From the NCBI GenBank assembly GCA_965603015.1, contig CBFDBJ010000046.1, positions 1 through 29,182 on the forward strand: 29,182 nucleotides of DNA, given 5' to 3'. Shown in pieces: positions 9,122 to 17,519 of the stretch; positions within the stretch are counted from its first letter, which is position 1, and every line of letters begins with the position of its first letter. The notes below the pieces were generated by a model. That model worked only from the letters and a program-made list of their open reading frames with translations. It was not told the DNA's origin and did no database searches. This stretch comes from JAUWTJ01 sp965603015. GTDB taxonomy: Bacteria; Pseudomonadota; Alphaproteobacteria; M2410. Position numbers and translations under genes: made by a program.

Positions 9122-9153
9122 CCCAATTCGTTAACGAATATTAACTAATTGGG
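9122..9153 (+). promoter_or_regulatory. Nested inverted repeats with two TTAAC boxes upstream of ftsZ
   Basis: A perfect 14-bp palindrome, ATTCGTTAACGAAT, spans 9126-9139. It lies inside a longer inverted repeat with arms CCCAATT (9122-9128) and AATTGGG (9147-9153). Two TTAAC boxes start at 9131 and 9141, so their period is 10 bp. A GAATC (a GANTC, CcrM-type methylation motif) follows at 9182-9186. In Caulobacter, ftsZ transcription is controlled by CtrA at TTAA-N7-TTAA sites and by GANTC methylation. The spacing here is N6, so direct CtrA control is only a guess. The location about 85 bp before the ftsZ start suggests an operator or promoter element. Confidence 0.45.
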
Positions 9154-9238
9154 CGGAATACTTGATAGATTATGAACAGGCGAATCGTCCTCAGGTGGAT
9201 TATTCGGTGCGTGAATTAGCGAAAGTGGAGAGCAGAAC

Positions 9239-10942
9239 ATGAGCATCAATCTGCGAATGCCAGAGACAGTCGAGCTGAAACCCAGAATTACAGTCTTTGG
9301 TGTCGGCGGTGCAGGCGGAAATGCCGTAAACAATATGATCGAGTCCAATCTGCAAGGGGTCGAGTTTGTGGCAGCAAATGCAGACGCCCAGGCGCTGCAC
9401 AACTCCCGTGCCGAGCGGCGTATTCAGATCGGAACAGCTATTACAGAAGGTCTGGGTGCCGGGTCGCGGCCAGAGGTTGGCCGCGCGGCTGCCGAAGAGA
9501 GCCTGGCGGAGATCCTCGACAATCTCGTTAACACGAATATGGTCTTTATTACCGCCGGCATGGGTGGCGGCACCGGTACCGGCGCAGCGCCAGTCATTGC
9601 ACAGGCGGCGCGCGAGCAGGGTATTTTGACCGTAGGTGTTGTTACCAAGCCCTTCCAGTTTGAAGGGGCGCGCCGGATGCGTATCGCTGAAGCCGGGCTC
9701 AGGGAGCTTCAACAATATGTTGATACGCTCATTATTATCCCCAACCAGAATCTCTTCCGCGTCGCAAACGAAAAGACCACCTTCGCTGATGCTTTCGCCA
9801 TGGCAGACGAAGTTCTTCACTCCGGCGTGCGCGGCATTACCGACCTGATGGTTATGCCTGGGCTTATTAATCTCGACTTTGCCGATGTGCGGACTGTCAT
9901 GGACGAAATGGGCAAGGCCATGATGGGAACTGGCGAGGCGACAGGCGAAAAACGGGCTCTTGAAGCTGCTGAAGCAGCGATCTCCAATCCGCTGCTGGAC
10001 GAGGTTTCCATGAAGGGCGCGCGCGGCGTGCTTATCAATATTACCGGCGGCATGGACCTGACTCTCTTTGAAGTCGATGAAGCGGCAAATCGCATCCGCT
10101 CCGAAGTCGATCCGGAAGCCAACATCATTGTCGGCTCGACTTTTGATGAAAATATGGAAGGACCGATGCGGGTTTCCGTCGTTGCAACAGGCATTAATGC
10201 CGACGAACTCGAACTTGATCCGACCGAGCCTGTGTCCAATGTCGCTGTCTTGAAGCGCCCCGAGCGCCCGGCATGGAGAACTGCTTCAGGGCGTCCGGCG
10301 GCGTCTCCGCAGGGTGGCACAAGAGCAGTAGGTTCTGCCGCTGTTTCTTCAGATCCTGCAGCCGATACCGAAGTCGACAAGATGGAAGCGCATGTGGCAC
10401 AAGTCGCCGATGTGACTGAAGTAATGGGTTCGGTCGATGCAGAGGCCGTCGCTCCTGTACCGGCTGAAGCCTCGATCCCGCAGGAAGCTGGATCAACGGC
10501 CCAGGATCTCATTCAGCGGGCCTCCGAGTTCGCCACCAGAAATGAGAAGCCGGCAGCCCCGACAATAACCCCTGAAACCACCCGGGGCACCGAGGTGCGT
10601 TCTGCTGCTCAAGCTGAGGAGGAGGCTGCGCCTGTTGTTTCCAGGGAAAGAATGCTGCCCGGATTTGAAGCGCCTGAGCCACACGAACCACGTGTTCGTC
10701 GCAAGCGTGGTGGGCTCCTGAGCCGGGTTTCCGGAGGGCGTCAGCGGCTTTTCTCCCAGCCCGAAGAAACCTCGGATCAGCGTGTTGAGCCAGCCGCGCC
10801 GAGTATCAGCCCGCCAAAACCGTCCGAGGGTATGGTTGATGCTCCCAAGGTCACCCTCGACCCTGGTAGTCAACTCAATGATCCTTCAATTCCTGAAGAC
10901 AAACTTGATATTCCTGCCTTTTTGAGGCGCCCTTCCAATTGA
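9239..10942 (+). CDS. ftsZ: Cell division protein FtsZ (tubulin-like GTPase)
   Basis: FtsZ polymerises into the Z ring at mid-cell and recruits the divisome. The GTPase core has FGVGGAGGNAVNNM near residue 21, the tubulin signature GMGGGTGTGAAP near residue 106, and the T7 synergy loop LINLDFADVRTVM near residue 209, which supplies the catalytic Asp. After about residue 320 a long, low-complexity acidic and Ala/Pro/Glu-rich linker runs to about residue 550. The tail DKLDIPAFLRRPSN is the conserved C-terminal peptide that binds FtsA. The 567-residue length is large compared with E. coli (383) but normal for rhizobia-like alphaproteobacteria. GGAG precedes the ATG. A strong terminator follows the gene. 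Confidence 0.98.
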   Translation: MSINLRMPETVELKPRITVFGVGGAGGNAVNNMIESNLQGVEFVAANADAQALHNSRAERRIQIGTAITEGLGAGSRPEVGRAAAEESLAEILDNLVNTNMVFITAGMGGGTGTGAAPVIAQAAREQGILTVGVVTKPFQFEGARRMRIAEAGLRELQQYVDTLIIIPNQNLFRVANEKTTFADAFAMADEVLHSGVRGITDLMVMPGLINLDFADVRTVMDEMGKAMMGTGEATGEKRALEAAEAAISNPLLDEVSMKGARGVLINITGGMDLTLFEVDEAANRIRSEVDPEANIIVGSTFDENMEGPMRVSVVATGINADELELDPTEPVSNVAVLKRPERPAWRTASGRPAASPQGGTRAVGSAAVSSDPAADTEVDKMEAHVAQVADVTEVMGSVDAEAVAPVPAEASIPQEAGSTAQDLIQRASEFATRNEKPAAPTITPETTRGTEVRSAAQAEEEAAPVVSRERMLPGFEAPEPHEPRVRRKRGGLLSRVSGGRQRLFSQPEETSDQRVEPAAPSISPPKPSEGMVDAPKVTLDPGSQLNDPSIPEDKLDIPAFLRRPSN

Positions 10943-10977
10943 GTGGTCAGTTGAGAGGAGAGGTTTTGAATTCGTAC

Positions 10978-11009
10978 AAAAACCCCGGGCAGAAATGTCC
11001 GGGGTTTTT
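10978..11009 (+). terminator. Rho-independent terminator after ftsZ
   Basis: A 13-bp stem is formed by AAAAACCCCGGGC (10978-10990) and GTCCGGGGTTTTT (10997-11009) with loop AGAAAT. Only one pair is a G-T wobble, and the 3' arm ends in five T. The A-tract and T-tract make it potentially bidirectional. It lies 35 bases after the ftsZ stop and separates the division operon from lpxC. Confidence 0.93.
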
Positions 11010-11104
11010 CTTGCCGTGCAGCAGGAGTGGATTGTTGTATGTGAACCCGCTATAGTTTGGCGCTATAAACTGCTCGAGTGAAATATAAGGATTGGGATCC
11101 AGGG

Positions 11105-11980
11105 GTGTTAAAACAAACAACAATCTTGAAATCGGTTGAATACACCGGCATTGCTCTTCACTCCGGTGCAGAAGTCAAAATGACCCTGAAGCCAGCCTTG
11201 CCTGACACGGGTGTCCTCTTTCGACGGGTCGATATCGCAGATGCGGACAATGAAGTTGCAGCCAGGTTCGACAACGTTGGTGAGACAATGCTGGGTACGA
11301 CAATCATCAACAAGGCGGGCACCAGCGTCGCAACTATCGAACATTTTATGGCCGCGTTCGCCAGTCTCGGCCTCGACAACATCGAAGTGGATATTGATGG
11401 CCCGGAGATCCCGATTGCGGATGGCTGCAGCGAAGTCTTCATGGACCTGCTTGTAGATGCCGGGTGCCAGGAGCTGGACAAACCCAGACGCGTCCTGAAA
11501 ATACTTAAATCAGTCTGCATTGAAGAAGGGTTGAAGAGAGCCGAACTTCATCCGGGCGAGGGCGGCTTCCAGGTCCGCTTTGACATAGATTTTGATAATC
11601 CGGCCATTGGCCAGCAAAGCTATGGACTGGATGTTACGGCCCAGACTTTCAGGAAGAACATCGCCCGGGCGAGAACCTTCGGCTTTTTTCACGAGCTGGA
11701 ACAATTGCAGGCGCTGGGCCTCGCCAAAGGCGCATCCCTTGATAATACGATCGCGATTGATGGCGAAAGCATCATGAACGAAGGCGGTCTGCGCTTTGAA
11801 GATGAATTTGTCCGGCACAAGGTCCTCGACGCTATCGGTGACCTTTCACTCGCCGGAGCGCCAATCATAGGTGAATTCACCGGAGTGCGTTCCGGGCATG
11901 CCCTCAACAACACACTCCTGCGGGCGCTTTTTAAACAGCCCGAGGCCTATCAATACATCGAAGCCGATGCCCTGGCTTGA
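11105..11980 (+). CDS. lpxC: UDP-3-O-acyl-N-acetylglucosamine deacetylase (LpxC)
   Basis: LpxC is the zinc enzyme for the committed step of lipid A synthesis, removing acetate from UDP-3-O-acyl-GlcNAc. Motifs are YTGIALHSG near the N-terminus, ATIEHFMAAFASLGLDNI (zinc His), DGPEIPIADG, and FVRHKVLDAIGDLSLAG (second zinc His and Asp). I chose GTG 11105 because the sequence after it, LKQTTILKSVEYTG, matches the usual LpxC N-terminus. A GTG at 11078 is in frame and would add 9 residues (VKYKDWDPG). It also lacks a clear ribosome site. With a strong terminator upstream, the gene must have its own promoter. TATAGT (11051) and TATAAA (11064) are weak -10 candidates without a convincing -35. Confidence 0.95.
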   Translation: MLKQTTILKSVEYTGIALHSGAEVKMTLKPALPDTGVLFRRVDIADADNEVAARFDNVGETMLGTTIINKAGTSVATIEHFMAAFASLGLDNIEVDIDGPEIPIADGCSEVFMDLLVDAGCQELDKPRRVLKILKSVCIEEGLKRAELHPGEGGFQVRFDIDFDNPAIGQQSYGLDVTAQTFRKNIARARTFGFFHELEQLQALGLAKGASLDNTIAIDGESIMNEGGLRFEDEFVRHKVLDAIGDLSLAGAPIIGEFTGVRSGHALNNTLLRALFKQPEAYQYIEADALA

Positions 11981-12021
11981 ATCACCAGTGCACCGGCCTG
12001 AATGAAATCTGAAAATCTGAA

Positions 12022-12438
12022 CTAGGAGTGATCGTCTGAGGTGTCTTCCTGATCCTCACCATCGCCGGACTTCAGCGTGCGAACCAGATTTGAAACCGCC
12101 GCTCGAACGGTAGGGTCATCAATTTCCGAGAAGTTTTTCGCCAATTCAATCGTTGGACGATTGCGCCCGCCGTGAGGCATTTCCACCGCACCAGTGGTCT
12201 CCAGACCCTCGAAAAAATAACCAACATCTACCGAGAGCTCCTGGGAGATCTGAAAAAGCCGTCCGGCACTGACGCGATTCGCGCCGGTCTCGTACTTCTG
12301 GACCTGCTGATAGGATATGTTCAGTGTCGAGGCCAGTTGCTCCTGGGTAAGACCAAGCAATGTCCGCCTTTTTCGAATGCACCCGCCGACATGACTATCG
12401 ACCCGTTTGGCCAGTCTCGGCTCGTTTTCGTTGACCAT
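12022..12438 (-). CDS. XRE-family helix-turn-helix transcriptional regulator
   Basis: The 138-residue cytoplasmic protein has a Cro/C1-type HTH at about residues 18-75: IRKRRTLLGLTQEQLASTL, then a recognition helix around ISYQQVQKYETGANRVSAGR. It continues with LFQISQELSVDVGYFFEGL. This domain form (YQQ-QKYE-G-NR-SAGRL) is widespread in alphaproteobacteria as a single-domain regulator. The C-terminal part contains FSEIDDPTVRAAVSNLVRTL and an acidic tail (SGDGEDQEDTSDDHS). It lies antisense between lpxC and bamD, converging on lpxC with only 41 bp between stops, and diverging from bamD. The target genes are unknown. The 211-bp gap upstream of it (12439-12649) must hold its promoter and that of bamD, but I cannot assign hexamers. 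Confidence 0.9.
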   Translation of the reverse strand: MVNENEPRLAKRVDSHVGGCIRKRRTLLGLTQEQLASTLNISYQQVQKYETGANRVSAGRLFQISQELSVDVGYFFEGLETTGAVEMPHGGRNRPTIELAKNFSEIDDPTVRAAVSNLVRTLKSGDGEDQEDTSDDHS

Positions 12439-12649
12439 TTCTGTTTTCCATCCTTCTGTTGACCCCTAAAAATCCTGAAACCCCCAAATTGCGGATTTCA
12501 GGCGTCGCATCTAGTAAGATAGGTCGCATTGAGGTAGAAGAAAGTCTTCGCCACGCTGGTATTGCCTTTTTTGGTAAAAAAAGTTGTGAAGTGAATGTGG
12601 TGGATACTCCAGGGTCCGAAATCCGGGCTTTTGCGTGAAAGGACGAGGA

Positions 12650-13486
12650 ATGTTTGCAGGGCGTATCAAGGGCCAGCATTGGCTGGCTGTCGTGATGACT
12701 ATGAGCTTTTTAGCCGGTTGCGCGGGCGGAAGAGACGATGAACCCGTACATCTGGTCTATGTTGAGCGCCCCGTTGAGTCGATTTACAATCAGGCACTGG
12801 ACGCATTGACCGCCGGAAGACATCAACGGGCAGCTCTGCTGTTTGACGAAGTTGAGCGGCAGCATCCTTATTCTACGTGGGCGCGCAGGGCGATGCTGTT
12901 CTCCGCCTACGGCTACTATGAAGCCAACAAATACGAAGAAGCGATTAACGCGACCGATCGATTTATCAAGCTGCACCCCGGCAACGAGCACGTCGCCTAT
13001 GCCTATTATCTTCAGGCCGTTTGCTACTATGAGCAGATCACCGATGTTGGACGGGATCAGGATACGACGAGAAAGGCCTCCGAGGCGCTTCGCGAAGTGA
13101 TGCGCCGCTTTCCGAGCAGCGAATATGCCCGCGATGCCAAGCTGAAGTTTGACATGACCCGGGACCATCTGGCAGGCAAGGAAATGGCCGTCGGACGCTT
13201 TTACCAAAGTAACCAGAAGTATGTTGCAGCCATCAACCGGTTCAACAATGTTCTTGAAGACTATCAGACCACATCACATACGCCCGAAGCCCTTTATCGA
13301 TTGACTGAAACTTACCTGGCCATGGGGGTCGATGATGAGGCGCAGACATCCGCCGCGGTTCTGGGATACAATTATCCAGGCAGCAAGTGGTACAAACGCA
13401 GTTACAGGTTGTTGGCAGAAAAGGACCTGAAGCCCAAGGCCGAAGAGAAAACGTGGCTTTCGCGCACCATTGGCAAGGTTCTTTAG
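12650..13486 (+). CDS. bamD: Outer membrane protein assembly factor BamD (ComL)
   Basis: BamD is an essential lipoprotein of the BAM complex that inserts beta-barrel proteins in the outer membrane. The N-terminus is a lipoprotein signal: basic MFAGRIKGQHW, a hydrophobic stretch, then the lipobox LAGC with Cys24 as the lipidated residue. The mature part is a TPR superhelix (YNQALDALTAGRHQRAALLF, FDEVERQHPYSTWARRA, then further repeats to about residue 250). I chose ATG 12650, since GGACGAGGA lies just upstream. An in-frame GTG at 12635 would add five residues. It is followed after 33 bp by recN, the usual alphaproteobacterial order lpxC-bamD-recN-ligA. It ends in TAG. Confidence 0.94.
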   Translation: MFAGRIKGQHWLAVVMTMSFLAGCAGGRDDEPVHLVYVERPVESIYNQALDALTAGRHQRAALLFDEVERQHPYSTWARRAMLFSAYGYYEANKYEEAINATDRFIKLHPGNEHVAYAYYLQAVCYYEQITDVGRDQDTTRKASEALREVMRRFPSSEYARDAKLKFDMTRDHLAGKEMAVGRFYQSNQKYVAAINRFNNVLEDYQTTSHTPEALYRLTETYLAMGVDDEAQTSAAVLGYNYPGSKWYKRSYRLLAEKDLKPKAEEKTWLSRTIGKVL

Positions 13487-13519
13487 GGTTGAAGGACGCA
13501 GGAGGTCAATTCACGGTCC

Positions 13520-15229
13520 ATGCTTGCTGAACTCAAAATCCACAATATCGTCTTGATTGACGAATTGCATCTCGAACTCGGTCCCGGCCTCAACGTCCTG
13601 ACCGGCGAGACCGGCGCCGGTAAATCCATTCTGCTGGATAGTCTGGGCCTTGCAACAGGCGCTCGCGCCGACAAGGGTCTCATCCGCCATGGACAGATCC
13701 GGGGAACTGTCTCCGCTCTTTTTGAGGTGGCGACGGATCACCTGGTTGTTGCGCTTTTGAAAGAGCATGACATTTCCCTTGAAGAAGGCCGCAGGGCCTC
13801 GATCATCCTGCGCCGGGTGCAAAGTAATGACGGTCGCTCGCGTGCCTATATCAATGACGAACCGGTGAGCGTCGGTCTTTTGCGCCTCGTCGGGGACCTT
13901 CTTCTCGAAGTCCACGGTCAGCACGATGAACGCGGTCTTCTCAGTGCGTCCAACCACCAAAAAATGCTCGATGTTTTTGGCGGTCTCACCCGGGACGTCA
14001 GTGAGGTCGAGAGGCTTTTTACCCGGGTTGAAAAGTGTCGCAGCGATCTTGATGAAGCCATTGCCGAGGTCGCGGACGCGCGCGCGCAGGTCGATTACTT
14101 CCAACATGTTCTGGCAGAGCTTGAAGAACTGGCACCGCAAGGCGATGAGGAAGAGGATCTCGCCGCCCGCCGCAGTCTGATGATGCACGCGGAGAAAATT
14201 TCCGAGGAGATCGAAGCCGCGCTTCGTCCCTTCGCGGGAAGTCAGGGCATCGACGGCAGGCTTTCGTCTGCCCTGCGCAAGATGGAAGGCGTTTCGCAAA
14301 AGGCTGGCGGCAAGCTTGATCCGGCCATTGATGCGCTCGGGCGCGCTTTGAATGAGGTCGATGAAGCCCGCTCGGCTCTTGCCGAGGCGCAAAGGGAAAT
14401 CTCTTTTGATCCGAACGAACTGGAGCGCGTTGAAGAGCGGCTCTTTGGTCTTCGCGCCGGTGCGCGCAAGCACAATGTCAGGGTCGAGGATCTGCCGGGT
14501 CTCATCATTCAGTTTCGCCAAAAGCTCGACGATGCAGCTTCAGGCGAGGAAAAACTCGATGAACTGGAAAAGGCTCTGGAGCAGGCCAGAGCTGATTATA
14601 GAACAGCCGCCACGACGTTGAGCGTAGCCCGGGCAAAGGCCGCAGGCGAACTCGACAAGGCCGTCGCCAAAGAACTGCCACCGCTCAAGCTCGAAAAGGC
14701 AAGTTTCAGAACCGCCATCGAGACCAGCGAAACCTTCCGCCCGCACGGATTTGACCGGGTTCACTTTGAAATTTCGACCAACCCGGGTACGCCCTTTGGT
14801 CCCCTGATCGCCATCGCCTCCGGCGGCGAACTGGCGCGCATTGTCCTGGCGTTGAAAGTGTCATTGGCGGCGAAAGGCAGCGCCGGATCCCTGATCTTCG
14901 ACGAGGTTGACCAGGGCATCGGCGGCGCGGTTGCTGATGCGGTCGGCGAGCGCCTGGCCAGGCTTGCAACGGATGCGCAAGTCCTCGTTGTGACTCACTC
15001 GCCCCAGGTCGCCGCCCGGGCAAGCCATCACTGGCGCATCCAAAAAGGCGACGGAAAAAATAGCACGAAAAAGGGCAAAGGGGCTGGCGACGAAGTGACA
15101 ACACAGATATCTAGTCTGGCAGAACCCGAGCGCCTCGAGGAAATTGCCCGCATGCTGTCTGGTGCTGAAATCACTGATGAAGCCCGCGCCGCTGCTAACC
15201 GTTTGATTGCATCAGGTGCCGGGAAATAA
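13520..15229 (+). CDS. recN: DNA repair protein RecN
   Basis: RecN is an SMC-like ATPase acting on double-strand breaks during recombination repair. The 569-residue product begins with the conserved MLAELKIHNIVLIDE, has Walker A GETGAGKS at residues 29-36, a Q-loop region VHGQHDERGLL, a long central coiled coil (about residues 160-380, rich in E, A, R and L), the ABC signature ASGGELARI near residue 433, and Walker B SLIFDEV with Asp461 and Glu462. A Lys/Gly-rich insert (KGDGKNSTKKGKGAGDE) lies near residue 512. GGAGG lies upstream of the ATG, though spaced widely. ligA starts 8 bp after the stop, so the two are likely cotranscribed. Confidence 0.96.
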   Translation: MLAELKIHNIVLIDELHLELGPGLNVLTGETGAGKSILLDSLGLATGARADKGLIRHGQIRGTVSALFEVATDHLVVALLKEHDISLEEGRRASIILRRVQSNDGRSRAYINDEPVSVGLLRLVGDLLLEVHGQHDERGLLSASNHQKMLDVFGGLTRDVSEVERLFTRVEKCRSDLDEAIAEVADARAQVDYFQHVLAELEELAPQGDEEEDLAARRSLMMHAEKISEEIEAALRPFAGSQGIDGRLSSALRKMEGVSQKAGGKLDPAIDALGRALNEVDEARSALAEAQREISFDPNELERVEERLFGLRAGARKHNVRVEDLPGLIIQFRQKLDDAASGEEKLDELEKALEQARADYRTAATTLSVARAKAAGELDKAVAKELPPLKLEKASFRTAIETSETFRPHGFDRVHFEISTNPGTPFGPLIAIASGGELARIVLALKVSLAAKGSAGSLIFDEVDQGIGGAVADAVGERLARLATDAQVLVVTHSPQVAARASHHWRIQKGDGKNSTKKGKGAGDEVTTQISSLAEPERLEEIARMLSGAEITDEARAAANRLIASGAGK

Positions 15230-15237
15230 GGCAAATA

Positions 15238-17355
15238 GTGAACCGCGACATGGCAACCAAAGACGTTGAGGCACTCAGCGAAGCAGAGGCGAGCGAGGAA
15301 CTCGCATTTCTGGCCGAGACCATTGCCGCCCACGACGAACACTACCATACCAAAGACACGCCGCTCATATCCGACGCAGAGTATGACGCCATGCGTCAGC
15401 GCAACAGCGCCATCGAGAAGCGCTTTCCCAAACTGATTCGCGGTGACAGCCCGAGTTTCAAGGTCGGAGCCCGCGTCGCCGAGGGATTTCAGAAGGTCAC
15501 GCATGCGCGCGCCATGCTGTCTCTCGGCAATGCCTTCAGCGATGAAGATGTGAGCGATTTTGTCGATCGCATCAGGCGCTTCCTCTCCATGGAAGAAAGC
15601 GACGAACTTGTTCTGACAGCAGAGCCCAAGATTGATGGCCTGTCCGCTTCACTGCGCTATGAAAAAGGCCGCTTTGTGCAAGGCGCGACGCGCGGTGATG
15701 GCGAGGTGGGCGAGGATGTGACGCGCAATCTTCTCACCATCGACGACATTCCTCGCACGCTGAAGGGTGAGGGCTGGCCCGATGTTGTTGAGGTGCGCGG
15801 TGAGGTGTTTATGGAACACGCCGCGTTTGCTGCACTCAATGAAAGGCAGGAAGCTGCGGGCAAACCCCCTTTCGCCAATCCGCGCAACGCCGCTGCCGGA
15901 TCGCTGCGCCAACTCGATAGCCGCATCACCTCGGAGCGCTCTTTGAAGTTCTTTGCCTACGCCTGGGGCGATATGAGCGACGTTCCCTTTGCCAGCCAGA
16001 CCGAAGCCTTTGCGACTTTCGAAGCCTGGGGCTTTAAGCCCAATCCCCGGACCTTGGCCACGGCAAGCATTAAGGACATCCTCGACCACTACCGTGAAAT
16101 AGAAGAACTTCGTTCCAGTCTTGGCTATGACATCGACGGCGTGGTCTACAAGGTTGACCGGCTTGATCTGCAGGAACGTCTCGGCTTCGTCTCCCGCGCG
16201 CCGCGCTGGGCCATCGCCCACAAGTTCCCGCCGGAACAGGCGACAACGGTTCTTGAAGACATCGAAATACAGGTTGGGCGGACCGGAGCCCTCACTCCCG
16301 TTGCCAAGCTCAAGCCTGTTACTGTCGGCGGTGTCGTAGTTTCCAATGCGACCTTGCACAATGAAGATGAAATCAAACGCAAGGGCGTTCTCATTGGGGA
16401 CACGGTTGTCATTCAGCGGGCAGGGGACGTTATTCCCCAGGTTGTTGAGGCAGTGGAAGCAAAACGCACCGGCAGAGAAAAACCCTTCGAGTTTCCAACC
16501 CATTGCCCCGTCTGCGGCAGCGAGGCCAATCGCGACGTCAATGAATAGACCGGCAAACAAGATGTGGTGGTGCGCTGTTCCGGCGGGTTGTCCTGTTCCG
16601 CACAGGCCGTGGAGCGCCTGAAGCATTTTGTCTCGCGCGATGCATACGACATCGAAGGTCTTGGATCAAAACAGATCGAAGCGTTCTATGAAGACGGTCT
16701 GGTCAAAAGCCCTGCGGACATATTCACGCTGGCGACAAAGGATGCAGCCTCCGACAATCCTCTCGCCAAAAAAGAGGGTTGGGGTGAAACCTCCGTCAAA
16801 AACCTCTTCGCCGCCATTGAAGAGCGCCGCACCATTGACTTCGACCGCTTCCTCTTTGCCCTCGGCATTCGCCATATCGGTCAGACCACGGCGCGCCTCA
16901 TGGCTCGCAACTTTGATAGCCCCGAAGCTCTCATTGAAGCAGTGACCGAGGCAAACGACAAAGACAGCCAGGCCTACGCCGATCTCATCGCCATCGACGG
17001 CTTCGGCGATACCGCCATTGAAGCCCTCGTCCAGTTCTTCCACGAACCGCATAACAGGGACGCCGTCGCCGCACTCCTCAATCAGGTCACAGTCGTCCCC
17101 CTTGAAGCCCAGGATCTCTCCAGCCCCGTCGCCGGCAAGACTGTCGTCTTTACCGGCAAGCTGGAACAGATGAGCCGCTCCGAAGCCAAGGTCCGCGCCG
17201 AAAGCCTGGGAGCAAAAGTCTCGGGCTCCGTTTCCGCAAAGACAGACATCCTGGTCGCGGGGCCGGGCGCAGGCTCAAAACTCAAGAAAGCCACAGAGCT
17301 CGGCGTTGAAACGCTGACAGAAGAAGAGTGGCTGAAACTGGTTGAGGGGTATTAG
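15238..17355 (+). pseudogene. ligA: NAD-dependent DNA ligase LigA, interrupted by one in-frame stop
   Basis: LigA seals nicks in DNA using NAD+ and is normally essential. The reading frame is 705 codons, the usual full length, but codon 437 is TAG (16546-16548). Before it are the Ia and adenylation domains, with the nucleotidyl Lys131 in AEPKIDGLSAS, a TRGDGEVGEDVT segment, the OB-fold, and the first two zinc-finger cysteines (CPVCGSEA). After it, in the same frame, are the other two cysteines (RCSGGLSCSAQ), the helix-hairpin-helix domain (FALGIRHIGQTTARLM) and the C-terminal BRCT domain (VAGKTVVFTGKLEQMS). GTG 15238 is preceded by TAAGG. An internal GTG at 16564 has no good ribosome site. 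One base (TAG to AAG or CAG) would restore the protein. A truncated product would lack half the zinc finger, HhH and BRCT. Confidence 0.93.
16546..16548 (+). other. In-frame TAG inside ligA
   Basis: The codons around it read N-E-stop-T-G-K-Q-D-V-V-V-R-C. Related ligases, as I recall them, often have NEKTGK here, so AAG to TAG is the simplest change. UAG is the ordinary terminator of murB, ftsQ, ftsA, the XRE gene, bamD, the aminopeptidase, fumC and the true end of ligA itself, so genome-wide recoding of UAG is unlikely. Confidence 0.95.
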
Positions 17356-17370
17356 AGACATCATTTTTAC

Positions 17371-17496
17371 TGTCATTACCGGGCTTGACCCGGTAATCCA
17401 GTGAGGGGAAATCAAAGTGTGCAGCTCTGGATACCCCCCTTTCAGGTGTGCGTTGCACACCCTGTCGGGCAATGGGAGTCAAGCCCGGGTATGACA
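17371..17496. repeat. Compound palindromic intergenic element, TGTCAT ends (copy 1)
   Basis: The outer arms TGTCATTACCGGGCTTGAC (17371-17389) and GTCAAGCCCGGGTATGACA (17478-17496) are inverted with two mismatches in 19. The left arm is itself part of a perfect hairpin ATTACCGGG-CTTGA-CCCGGTAAT (17375-17397). A further perfect hairpin GGTGTGC-GTT-GCACACC sits at 17445-17461, and ATCCAG (17396-17401) pairs with CTGGAT (17427-17432). This is the style of the dispersed palindromic repeats common in alphaproteobacterial genomes. It fills the convergent gap between ligA and the aminopeptidase gene, and may serve as a two-way transcription end. Confidence 0.8.
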
Positions 17497-17519
17497 ATGA
17501 ATATAGTGATGAGTGAGCG

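Noticed and set aside
10190..10890. Possible foreign or misassembled DNA in the 3' half of ftsZ
   Set aside because: The low-complexity stretch is the expected long disordered FtsZ linker, in frame and ending in the conserved C-terminal peptide.
13511..14521. A 336-codon open frame antisense to recN
   Set aside because: It mirrors codon bias of recN, has no recognisable domain and lies fully inside a well-identified gene.
16546..16548. UAG as a recoded sense codon
   Set aside because: UAG is the normal terminator of several other genes in the same window, and no supporting tRNA is visible here.
15649..16626. A 325-codon open frame antisense to ligA that spans the internal stop
   Set aside because: Low-complexity shadow translation with no family motifs; ligA frame is clearly the conserved one on both sides of the stop.
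16564..17355. C-terminal ligA segment as an independent BRCT/HhH gene starting at GTG 16564
   Set aside because: It is exactly in frame with the upstream part, lacks a ribosome site, and would begin in the middle of the zinc finger.
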